Assembly: GCF_000143415.4 (NCBI RefSeq)
Contig: NW_003314263.1
Coordinates: forward strand, 2,072,749 to 2,136,748
Source: Selaginella moellendorffii
Taxonomy: Eukaryota; Streptophyta; Lycopodiopsida; Selaginellales; Selaginellaceae
Length of the DNA: 64,000 nucleotides
Direction: 5' to 3'
The notes under the pieces: generated by a model
What the model was told of the DNA's origin: nothing
Seen by the model: the letters and a program-made list of their open reading frames with translations, nothing else
Database searches by the model: none
Shown here: positions 20,655 to 29,923 of the stretch, in pieces
How positions within the stretch are numbered: position 1 is the first letter of the stretch
Layout: the number at the start of each line of letters is the position of its first letter
Translations under genes and position numbers: made by a program

Positions 20655-20666
20655 TAAACCCTAAAT
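20655..20666 (-). promoter_or_regulatory. Telo-box in the KDSR upstream region
   Basis: AAACCCTAAA-type string 13-24 bases before the ATG. Telo-boxes are common just upstream of actively expressed plant housekeeping genes. Its closeness to the ATG suggests a very short 5' leader or a location within it. Confidence 0.4.
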
Positions 20667-20973
20667 TCCCCACAAGCCCTAAAACTCCAAGTAGTGGATT
20701 ATACAAAGAAATGTACACTTAAAGCGACAAAATTACCAACATAAATAAAGAACGTTAGAAAGGACGTCCCGTTACAGTGCTACCACTCTGGTCTTCTTCT
20801 TCTTCTTTACTTCTCTCTTCTCTTCTCATTTCTTCTCCCCATCCTCCACAGGGTACAAAAGTTATTACACTATTTACGTCTGCAAACAACACAACAGAGA
20901 ACACAAATTTACACTTTAGTTGCAAGAGGAAAACTTTTGCTGTGCCTGTTTGGTTTGACGATTTCTCGCTCGC

Positions 20974-23900
20974 TTAGATCGTCGCGTGAGCAGCAGCGCC
21001 ACGCCTCTCTGGAAGGGAAATCTCGAGACGCATTAGCTCTCTCTTAAACTTTAGAGCAAACAAAGCTAGAACAAGAGAGAAAGCTTGGTTCGTACCTCCA
21101 GCAGCCACGAGCTTTTCCACCCGCGCAACGATGTGCTTGCCATAAGTGTACTTTTTTAGAGCGTGGAGGTGGACTTTGATACGACCCAGGAGCATCTCTC
21201 GTTGCTGGTCACTGCAAGTCTCCAAAACCTTTTGCACCACGTAGTTTGCAAACTGGTCCTTCATCATCGCCTGCGTGGAGTGGAGCCGAGCGTGAGCAAA
21301 ACGAAAAAAACTCTCTTTTGCTGTTCATCTCTTTACCTGTAATGGCGCGTTCTCGTCCGTGGTGCCAAGCATCTCATCCACCAAAATTTGCCGCTCCGCC
21401 GGCCCCCCAAACTCTAGGCACTTCTCCACTACATTCGAAGCGAACTTGTGCTGGCTCATCTGTACAATCTGCCCGGCCAGCTTAGTTATTATCTCGCTCC
21501 TCTCATGGGGTTTCCCATGTTCCAAAACGTGCTGCACAAAATTTACAACAAACAATCAAAAACAGAATCCGCAATAAAGCCACCTTGGATTTACCTGAAT
21601 AACGTAATTCCCATACTGATCCTGCGCTAGACTGCAGGTGGCGCCCAGGATTTCTTCCATGATTCCTGCCTGTTTCTGATCGTCTGTACAGTGCTCCAGA
21701 ACTCTCTGCACCAACGTAAAAGATTTCACTCCAATGATTAACTCCCACAGCAGTCTTTTCGTAAGTTACCTGAATCACCCGGCATCCATACGGATGAGTC
21801 GAGAGGACGAGTACTTGACCATAGAACGCGGATATGATAAACTGTATTTTGTCCGGCGGGACACATTCAATACATTTCTGAATGACATGATTCCCGTTTT
21901 GGTCTCGCACACATCGCATGACATGCCCATCCAGTTCTACTACGAGTTGAGTTTGTTGGTCCACATCACAGACCTCCAATGCCTACACAAACATATAGCA
22001 AGCTCTTTGTCTGTCTACAACTTCAAAGAGAAACAATGCATACCTTTTGTATGACACGACAGCCATACATCTGCAAGCTCAGCTCCAACATATGACCAAC
22101 GAGTAAATTTGCGAGCTCTCTGCGCTGCTGAGAGTTACCGTGTTCAAAAAACTGCACAAGGACGGACATGTAAGATCCTTCAGTTCTTACGTGCGACATA
22201 AAAACCATACCTTCTGGATCACATAGTTTCCGAAAACATCTGTCATGAGTGTAAACGCCTGAGGCAGAACCTCGTCAAAGACCATGGCTTTCTCCTCCGC
22301 AGTCGCGGCCTCCAGCTTTTGCTGAATGAAACGGCTACCGTGTTGATCGGCACTGTTAAAGAAGATCCTCAGTTTCTCTCAGCAACAAAAACTCCACTTT
22401 AAATACCTGAATTCCACAACGTGTCCCACAATGTCGGAGAGCTCGAACCGGCGGCTTTTACTGCTCTTAAACTCTTCCAAAAGTACAGATCCTCTGATGT
22501 CATCACCAAGATCACTTCCACGCTGCCAGCCATAATTTAGACCCGATCGCAGAGACGCCAGTGCCTCGCGATGAAGAACGCTTGATGAAGCCGAGGTCGA
22601 GCCGAGTGACGAGTAATACGGTGGAACAGTCCGCCCCCCATAGTACAAAGGATTCGGCTTCAGTGAGCTAGAAGAAGCACTCCTACCAAAATGATGCTTG
22701 TGATCCCCAATGTATCCCAGGTCGGAAGATTCAGACTGCAAATAATTGCGCAAAGCAACTTCGTCCGCAGCACGTTGCAGATACTGCAGATATAGAGCCT
22801 CCTGAAGCGAGCTCGACGAAACCCCGCCATCAACTTGCTGCTGCTGCTGCTGCTGCTGCTGAGCATATTTGTACAATTGCTGCCTGTCGATCCCACCAGA
22901 GGCACCTGCCAGTGCCGACCGTGCACTGAGCCTCGCTGCTGCGTTGTCGAACAAAGCGTTTGGAGACGAGTACGTGCCTCCCATAAGTGGAGTCGACTGA
23001 TAACCACTTAAACCATACTGTTGTTGGCCGTAAACGGACTGCAAGTTCTGGTAGTAAGGATTTCCAGCAGCTATATACGACATGGCTGCGGCGGCGGCGG
23101 CGGCGGCAAACGCGTTGGAGTTCGAACTTCCAGGCTGAAGAGGCGGCGCCGTTCCGGCCTCGTTGGTAAGGCCAAACTGCTGCATCTGATCCTCGAGAAA
23201 TTCCGTGTACGTTTGTGACGAAGGCTGCTGTACAGGTGCACGCTGAGAGCGTCGCTGATGCTGATGCTGCTGCTGGCGATATCGCATTTGACTGTGTTGG
23301 TCTCCTCCCTTGTCACGCTGGGACTGCTGCTGCTGTACAGTGTCGAAATTAGTTGACTCTTGCATGCTCAAGCCTTGCAGTGCTGCGCCAAGGTCGATCG
23401 CGTTCGAGCTTCCGGATCTTTTTACAGCGTTCCCCATGCCTATACTTCCTAGTTGGTCCCCGGAGACGGTCGGCTCAGCAGACGGGCTACGTTTCGGGGG
23501 AAACGGACTATGACGGCCACTTGACTCTGGAACCACTTGAGAGGAATCCAAGTGCGACATCTCCTGCAAATGCATTAGTTGCATCTCTACGTTGGACATG
23601 TTGGACGAGCTATCCTCTTTGCCATCGTGGTTGTAACTGTACACAGGTGATGGTGTTCGAGGAAAATCTTGCTGCCAAAAAAGTCCACCGATCAAAATTT
23701 GAAAACAGGAAACTCAACAAACACACTTACCTGAATGAGATCGACTAAGCTTCTGCCATGGGCTCCAAACCCATGGCCCAAAGCTCCCTCTAGCGCTGCC
23801 TTGTGCTGCTCTGGGTCGTCCTCAACATGTTCCAACGAGTCCTCGGGCATTATTGGCTGCGACGCGAACAAGGACCTGCTATTGTTGTCGTCGAAAGATC

Positions 23901-24558
23901 TCAGCTTCCAGTTGCTATCTTTGTTTCCACCGGCGAGGCGCTGAGCCAGCCTCAAGTTGTCCCACGAGATAATCGGTGGTGGCAGCCTGGGATTCAAGTT
24001 TATGTGCGAGTTGTAGTACGCAAGGTAGGCAGGATCCGAGCGCAATTGCTCCTCGCTCTCGTAGCTTTCTTCCCTCTCGGCCAGTCCCTTGGAAATCCTT
24101 CCGGGGCCAAAGCTGCTCGGATCCAGTAACCCACTGACCGCCGCCAAGGACCCCTCCACACTCGGCGGAGCACTCTCACTCCTGTGCATGAGAACGTCGC
24201 CATTCACCATGCTCTCGTAGCGCGATCGCTCCTTGAGCAGCATGGAGAGCTCTGAGTCGAGTGACGGAGCCGGGGCCCCGGAGGTGCGAATGCCATTACT
24301 CAAGCTTCCTCCTGGCATCAGTCTCACCGGGCTCTCAGTAGCCATCGAACGATCAATCCCTCCCGAAATTTCGAGCGCTGCCGGCAAAAAGGCAGCGCCG
24401 GAAAAGAATCGAGCAGCGCCTAGCTTCCCTTGCTCCTCCTCCTGTGCTTCTTCCTCCTCCTCCTCCTCCCCCGCCACGAAATCAGGGCAGACAAACGAAC
24501 CTCGACGCGTGCCGCCGGCGGCGCTACCGCCGTCCTCCTCCAAGCTCAGGCACGCCAA
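20974..24558 (-). CDS. PUM: Pumilio/PUF RNA-binding protein
   Basis: Nine exons: 24558-23731, 23671-22407, 22352-22211, 22151-22044, 21982-21770, 21705-21595, 21531-21337, 21270-21096 and 21008-20974, joining to 1023 residues. The N-terminal half carries the NABP-type region of the plant APUM1-6 group ([33 protein letters not shown]). It is followed by low-complexity DNA with a Gln run and an Ala run. The last third holds the PUF repeats, with cores such as [31 protein letters not shown] and FANYVVQK, and the end [15 protein letters not shown]. The protein binds UGUA-type elements in 3' UTRs and lowers translation or stability of its target mRNAs in the cytoplasm. The last tiny exon encodes a short, variable tail. 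Confidence 0.94.
22837..22860 (-). repeat. CAG trinucleotide run encoding poly-Gln in PUM
   Basis: Eight CAG-type codons (CTG on the plus strand) in the second exon of the Pumilio gene, inside a Gln-rich disordered stretch. Confidence 0.9.
23085..23108 (-). repeat. GCC trinucleotide run encoding poly-Ala in PUM
   Basis: An uninterrupted GCC/GCA run gives about nine Ala residues after the codons for NSNAF. Confidence 0.85.
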
Positions 24559-25124
24559 ACCCTAGGCGCCATCGCCGCTAGCACCATCGCTCTACCTAAG
24601 AGCAGTGAAAAAAGGGGAGAAACCACACAGAGCATCACATTCTGTGAAAGCAGCACGGTATAAATACAAGAACTGGTAGAACGGTTAGAGCCGTCGGATC
24701 GAGCATCTGACGGCCCAGCGCCCACCACGACAATTTTAGGGCTTCTGGCTGCCGTTAACAAGTGCTGTCCGTACGGACGGCCCCCCAGCCGCACGATGCC
24801 TCATCCGACGGCTGGCGTCGGCCGGCGCCGCTCTTAGGGCTCCTCGTACCGTTTGTGACCGGAATTAGGGCTCCATTGGCTAGCGCATTTACGTACGCGT
24901 ACGGGGCAGACAAGCATATCATACAAAAGGCCTTTTATTTTTTCCGCCCAAAGAAAATCGTCTCCACTCCCACAGTGTTAGGTCTTTGAAGAGACGATGT
25001 GCGTTGACTAAACCGCCCCGTCGATACGATATGATTCCTCTGGAATGTCACATCCCACACCATTATAAGTTCCACGAATATTCTAGAGGCACCAAAATCT
25101 TGGAGCTTCCATTGTTTTGTAGCT
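24559..25124. other. Intergenic region between PUM and the plastid protein gene
   Basis: Probably two divergent promoters. It contains CCCTAA-type strings next to the PUM start and a string TACGTACGCGTACG at 24891-24904 that is nearly palindromic. No gene was seen. Confidence 0.4.
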
Positions 25125-25619
25125 ATGGCCATAGCTACAATGTTTGCCGGGAAATCATCCTTCATCCACCGGGGCTCCATCGCGCCGCAAATTTCCCACT
25201 TGGGCAAATTTCCCAGCCGGGCGCTCCACTTTGCCTCTCCAAGGGCTGAGAAATCCCTCTCTTCGTCCTCAACTGGGGAGATAGCCGCCATAGCCGGTAC
25301 CTCCGTGGCAATCCCAGTAGTGGCTTGGTCCCTCTTCACGCTCAAGACCACCGGTTGTGGCTTGCCACCCGGTCCCGGGGGATCACTTGGGGCGCTAGAA
25401 GGGGTGAGCTACCTCGCCATTGGAGCTCTCATCGCTTGGTCCATTTACACCAAAGCCAAAACCGGGTCTGGCCTCCCATCCGGTCCCTATGGACTGCTTG
25501 GGGCGTTGGAGGGCGTGTCCTATCTGGTCCTTCTCGGGGCTCTAGTGGTCTTTGGCTTGCAATTCATCGATCACGGCTACATCCCAGGGCCTCTCCCAAA
25601 CGAGCAATGCTACGGTTAA
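25125..25619 (+). CDS. Small plastid membrane protein with an internal repeat
   Basis: Intronless, 164 codons. The first 45 or so residues are Ser/Arg-rich without acidic residues, as in a chloroplast transit peptide. Three hydrophobic segments follow (about 53-72, 87-107, 124-146). A motif of about 24 residues occurs twice: TGCGLPPGPGGSLGALEG (76-93) and TGSGLPSGPYGLLGALEG (113-130), each followed by VSYL and a membrane segment. The end IPGPLPNEQCYG looks strongly conserved in character. I believe this is a conserved plant thylakoid or envelope protein of unknown function, but I cannot name the family. The ATG at 25125 was chosen because the transit-like sequence starts there. Confidence 0.75.
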   Translation: MAIATMFAGKSSFIHRGSIAPQISHLGKFPSRALHFASPRAEKSLSSSSTGEIAAIAGTSVAIPVVAWSLFTLKTTGCGLPPGPGGSLGALEGVSYLAIGALIAWSIYTKAKTGSGLPSGPYGLLGALEGVSYLVLLGALVVFGLQFIDHGYIPGPLPNEQCYG

Positions 25620-25900
25620 AAAAAAGCGCGCTAAGTGTGTAATTTAAATCTACTTTGAATTTAACTGGCGCCAAATGGGCACTGGATATTCTCCACTTGA
25701 AATTTTTCACCACGACTAGCGCCACATGCCACCACCTTATCCTCAAACACCTTATCGCGCCAAGCGTTCTCTTCGAGCCACTGTGGTTCTAAGATGTTCG
25801 GCCCATCGCAGCCCTTGGTACTGCCACGTGTCTAGATCCTGTAAGAGCTCATGAGAGCTAGGTTGCATTTTCACTGTGCTTGGGAGGAAGAGGTATAGCT

Positions 25901-26857
25901 ATGGCGTGCTCGTCGTCGGCAACATGCGTGATCAATTCCGCTAGGGCAGCTCCGGGCGAGGGTTTTAGGAATTCACATTGCGTCCCGGCGGCATTGCGGC
26001 CGGGTCTAGGATCTTCATCGCTTCCATCGCTTTCCTCGGGCAAAATCTCGTCCAGGACACTAGGTATGGATGGATTTTGGCGATTGCGCTGTAGATTTTC
26101 TTGTTCTTGCGGTTTTTGCCGCCCCGATCTGGCATTTTAGAGCGCATTTGTCACAGAGATTCCATCAGCATTGACGATTTGCGCATTCATCGATCGTGTG
26201 CTTCCATCAGCATTGACAAATTCGCACTTCCCATGCTTTTTTATTCATTTCTTGTGTGTCAGAGCTAAGAACGCCCTCTCGGATGGTCGCGTTTGCGACG
26301 GAGACATCCTCCACTGAAGCAGCCGCTAACGATTTTTTGAAGAAGATCCAAGACGCTGTAAGTACGCTAGCCTAGTGAATGCATTCTATAGTATACTTTT
26401 TATCTCTTTTTTTTCTTTGCCTTCTTCCAGTGGGAGAAAACTGATGACAAGCTCGCAGTTGGCGGCCTGGGCTTTGCTGCGTTGCTAGTTTTGTGGGCTT
26501 CGACTGGACTTATCGCGGTGAGCTTCAAACTTCCAGCGTCTTAAACTATAGGTGCTTCTTTCTTACACCAGGCGATTGATAAGCTTCCAATCCTGCCTAC
26601 GTTCTTCGAGCTCGTTGGCCTTTTGTTCTCCTCAGTAAGTTGAAAACTTCTCTCAAATTTTTTGCACTTCGATCTGTGACACTTTGATTTCGTTGTCCAG
26701 TGGTTCGTCTACCGATACTTGCTCTTCAAACCTGACAGGTAAGTTACCTCCTACGTTCCTAAATTCCAAAACTAACGCAAGACCCTGGTGATCATGCAGA
26801 GAAGAGCTGCTCAAGAAGATCGACGAAACAAAAGGAAAGATTACCGGCTCCGAGTGA
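25901..26857 (+). CDS. CURT1: CURVATURE THYLAKOID 1 family protein
   Basis: Six exons, 25901-26063, 26263-26357, 26431-26517, 26572-26634, 26701-26738 and 26800-26857, giving 167 residues. The first 60 or so form a Ser/Ala-rich transit peptide. The CAAD domain follows: a short amphipathic helix (AANDFLKKIQDAWEKTDDK), two membrane segments (LAVGGLGFAALLVLWAS and FFELVGLLFSSWFVY) and a C-terminal amphipathic helix (KPDREELLKKIDETKGKI). CURT1 proteins oligomerise at grana margins and bend thylakoid membranes. Exon borders fall between the structural elements. The subgroup (A, B, C or D) was not resolved. It converges with PSMD9: the two stops are 125 bases apart. Confidence 0.92.
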
Positions 26858-26982
26858 GTTCTTTCTCCTTCGGTTCAACTTTTGCAGCGAGAAGCCTGTA
26901 ACTTCTACAACCGAGCCAGTAAATAAAAACCTTGATGATTTTCCGAGCTAGATGATCACAACAGTTGCGATCGCAAACACGA

Positions 26983-27896
26983 CTATCTGAGAGGCTGGAT
27001 ATGACACCTGAGAACGAAACAAACTCGTCAAGACCGAGGAAAACAATACGAGAGAACAAACTTACCCGAGAAGACCACTTCCTCCCCACCTCCGAGGAGT
27101 AACGTAGAGATGTTCTTCAACACCTCGCCTCAGGACGATGACTGCGATGGCACGGTTCTCGTGGCTCTGGCCTTCGAGCGCAAGCCTTCGCAAGCAATCG
27201 TCTCCGCCACCCTCGACGCTCCCAAACTTGACCAGCTGATCTCCAACGACGATTCCATCTCTTGCTGCGGGTGACCCCTCGGCTACTTCGTCAAACACTG
27301 CGAAAGGCAAGCGTCCGGGATTATCCTCATCCATAGCTACAGCAGCGTTTTCGATCGACGAAGCTCCTCCACTGCCGGACTGGAAAAATCTGTGTGGAAC
27401 TTGCTCGCCTTCAGCTAAACGAGAGAAAAAAAACGAAGAAATGAGAAAAACAACGTTTTGCATCCTGGACGATACCTGTTCTCTTCTGCGGGAGAGAAAA
27501 ATCCAAATCCTTGCTGCCAGAGTGAAGAATATGGATGTTCTTCTCTATCCTATCAGTGATTTCCTTACGATCGTTCTTTAGCACTGCATTTTCACAAAAC
27601 TCCGTGAGAAAAAAAGCAACTTTGATCGAGGAAATCTAACCAGCCAGCTTTTGGCGATCGCTTCTCACGGCAGCTACGTCAATGTCCGCTCTTGGAAATC
27701 CCTGTTACACGACACAACTTGATGAGCTCCTCGCCGATCTAGCTCAAGGATTTACCTCGCTATCGACGAGATTCCCAGATAATCCAGGCCCGCCGGGGCG
27801 ACACAAGCGCTGGATGATGCCATCCATCTCCTCCTCCATGGCGGTGCGCTGCTCCATGAGCGCCATCGTCTCCGCCTTGATGTTTGCACCCACCAT
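26983..27896 (-). CDS. PSMD9: 26S proteasome assembly chaperone PSMD9 (p27, PDZ domain)
   Basis: Exons 27896-27756, 27701-27641, 27583-27476, 27414-27066 and 27007-26983 join to 227 residues, the usual size. N-terminal helical part: MALMEQRTAMEEEMDGI, then PGGPGLSGNLVDSEGFPR and LKNDRKEITDRIEKNI. The PDZ-like domain follows with FDEVAEGSPAARDGIVVGDQL and an end of WGGSGLLG plus CHIQPLR. The last seven residues come from a separate tiny exon; without it the frame would stop at the splice site, as the family's conserved GLLGCH string shows. PSMD9 escorts the ATPase subunits during assembly of the proteasome base. Confidence 0.93.
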
Positions 27897-28055
27897 CGCT
27901 GAAATCTGTTAGCCCTAAAATCTATGACAATATAGCATACCAATCAGTTCTAAACAAGAAAAAAATCTCTTACACACTTTGGAAGTTTCTTCTCAATCTG
28001 AGACAATGAGGTAAAATCCAATGGAGAAAACTTGGTACTCAGCAAAATTCTCGTC

Positions 28056-28412
28056 AGTTTCCACGAGTTTAGCAAGATCTATGAATAAGGAGCAAGAGAC
28101 AACCATTAGAACACAAGGGAAAAAAAAGAGGACGACGAAGAACCTGGTTTGCGTGTGTTCTATTTAGTGATCGCAGCTTCGTGACCCACAACTCTCGTCG
28201 ATTTCCACGACTCCAGCAAGATCTATGAATGAAGAGCGAGAGACAACCATTAGAAAACAAGGAGAAAAACGAGGACGACGAAGAACCTGGTTTCTATCAG
28301 CTTCGTGATACAAAATTCTCGTCAGTTTCCACGACTCCAGCAAGATCTAAGAATGAAGAACCATTAGAACACAAGGAATAAAAAGAGGACGACGAGGAAC
28401 CTGGTTTGCTTG
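28056..28412 (-). repeat. Tandem intron-plus-exon units at the 3' end of the PPR gene
   Basis: Three tandem copies of a roughly 110-135 base unit. In gene orientation each unit begins with CAG|GTTCTTCGTCGTCCTC (or GTTCC), continues through a pyrimidine-rich stretch with TGTTCTAATGGTT, ends ATTC(T/A)TAG, and is followed by ATCTTGCT and GTGGAAA plus GACGAGA. Each unit thus carries a complete potential 5' splice site, intron, 3' splice site and short exon. The first unit ends the main reading frame at 28297; the other two lie downstream in the 3' UTR. Confidence 0.85.
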
Positions 28413-29859
28413 TGTTTCTCCTGCCGATTATCTGTGAGTGTTCTTCCCACATTCCAACGCTCCTGTAAACGTTCGCCATGAGAACGTAAGCCAGTCCCTG
28501 TGTAGCGTCCAGCCGCAACGACGCCTCAAACGCAACCTTGGCCACTTCCACGTTTCTCCACTTCCAGCAAGCTCCTAGAATGGTGTTCCAAGTCACTGTG
28601 CTTGCTTCGAACGGCATGCTCTCGGCCATAGCCACTGCCTCGTTGAGTAAGTTTGCCTGGCCGAGGATGTCCACCATGCAGTGGTAGTGCTCAAGGCTGG
28701 CACGAATTCCATACTGCGACACCATAGCTGCGAAGAACTCCTTGGCCTTCTCGACGAAGCCACCATGACCGCAAGCTCGGAGGAGCGACAGGAAAGTGAT
28801 CCCATCCGGACGAACGCCTTCTTCTCGCATTCTCTGGAAGAGCTGGACTACTCGCTCGGCGTCTCCTATCCGGCCATACCCGGCTATCAGAGTGCTCCAA
28901 GTCACTAGATTTCTCATCCCGCTGCTCATCGACTCGAAAACTTGTAGAGCAGCAGCCATGCTCCCACACTTGCCGTAGAAATCCAGCAGCGAGTTGCAGA
29001 GAAATCCATCTCTCGACAGGCCGCGCTTGGAAATCTCGTCGTGAATCTTCCTCCCACTTTGTAGAGCCGAGAGGATGCTACAGGCCTTGAGAGCAGCGGC
29101 AAAAACCCGAGCATCCGGCTCGATGTTCATGCTCTCGAAGAGCTCCAATCCAGACTTTGCCTCCCCATTTTCTACGCAAGCCACTATGATCGAAGTCCAT
29201 GAAACCACGTCGTGACTGGCCATCCTGTCGAAAACCATCCGAGCGTCGAGCAAGCTCCCACACTTGGCATACGTATCGATCAACCTGTTGGCGAGAAAAC
29301 CATTGAAGAGATCCTTCTTCTTCCGAGCCTGGGAGTGTAGATCCAGTACTCTCTCCAGAAATTCCAGCTTGACGAGCTTCTCATCGATTAGAGTGCCAGT
29401 CGATCCTTCTGCCAGGCCGGAGATGGCTAGAAGCGCTGCGACGTAAGTCCTGGAAGTCGGAGAAAATCCCTGCGATCCCATTCTTTCGAAGAGCTCCCAA
29501 GCTCTCTCGGCCTCCCTGTTCGTGGTGTGGCCGAGTATCAGTGTGTTCCAGGACACCACATTGCGGTGCTCCATCGCATCGAACACCAGCCTCGCATCGG
29601 CCAAGCTCCCGCATTTCAAGAACACGCTCGCCAGATTGTTGGCGAGGAAGACGTTGGAGAGATTCTTGCTCTCGGCGGCCAATGCGTGGATCTTTCTAGC
29701 AGCACCGAGGTCCCTGGAGCAACCGCATTGCCTGAGCGCCGCGAGGAGCGCTGGAATCTGGATTGCATCGTCCTGTTCTCGACGAAATCGCAAAGCGCTG
29801 CTTGCTGATCGATGCGAGAGCCGCTGGAAGGAGCAGCGCCGCGATCGCCAAGCTCCCAT
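28297..29859 (-). CDS. Pentatricopeptide repeat protein (PLS class, E domain, no DYW)
   Basis: A first exon of 29859-28401 carries the repeats; a 54-base intron (28400-28347) leads to a last exon of 28346-28297. The intron is a multiple of three without a stop, so the protein reads through as 520 residues if it is retained, or 502 if spliced. Repeats show the plant PLS pattern: LASVFLKCGSLADARLVFDAM, NVVSWNTLILGH, LIDTYAKCGSLLDARMVFDRM, DVVSWTSII and the third KCGS unit, ending in an E-type region (MPFEASTVTWNTILGACWKW). No DYW deaminase domain. Such proteins bind organelle RNA for editing or processing; the target cannot be told. A mitochondrial or plastid presequence is plausible (basic, Ser-rich start). 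Confidence 0.92.
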   Translation of the reverse strand: MGAWRSRRCSFQRLSHRSASSALRFRREQDDAIQIPALLAALRQCGCSRDLGAARKIHALAAESKNLSNVFLANNLASVFLKCGSLADARLVFDAMEHRNVVSWNTLILGHTTNREAERAWELFERMGSQGFSPTSRTYVAALLAISGLAEGSTGTLIDEKLVKLEFLERVLDLHSQARKKKDLFNGFLANRLIDTYAKCGSLLDARMVFDRMASHDVVSWTSIIVACVENGEAKSGLELFESMNIEPDARVFAAALKACSILSALQSGRKIHDEISKRGLSRDGFLCNSLLDFYGKCGSMAAALQVFESMSSGMRNLVTWSTLIAGYGRIGDAERVVQLFQRMREEGVRPDGITFLSLLRACGHGGFVEKAKEFFAAMVSQYGIRASLEHYHCMVDILGQANLLNEAVAMAESMPFEASTVTWNTILGACWKWRNVEVAKVAFEASLRLDATQGLAYVLMANVYRSVGMWEEHSQIIGRRNTSKPGSSSSSFYSLCSNGSSFLDLAGVVETDENFVSRS

Positions 29860-29923
29860 TCGAGCTCCATGCGCGATCTAGAGAAATATTTCGCGATTCT
29901 AGGTTTAGGGTTTAAGGTAAGCG
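29860..29923. promoter_or_regulatory. 64-base bidirectional promoter/leader region (PPR and RH29)
   Basis: The two start codons stand 64 bases apart, head to head. A telo-box (TTTAGGGTTTA, about 29904-29914) lies 10 bases before the RH29 ATG. Telo-boxes are typical of ribosome-biogenesis genes, which fits RH29. No TATA box was seen. Core promoters must overlap the opposite gene or lie inside this gap. Confidence 0.6.
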
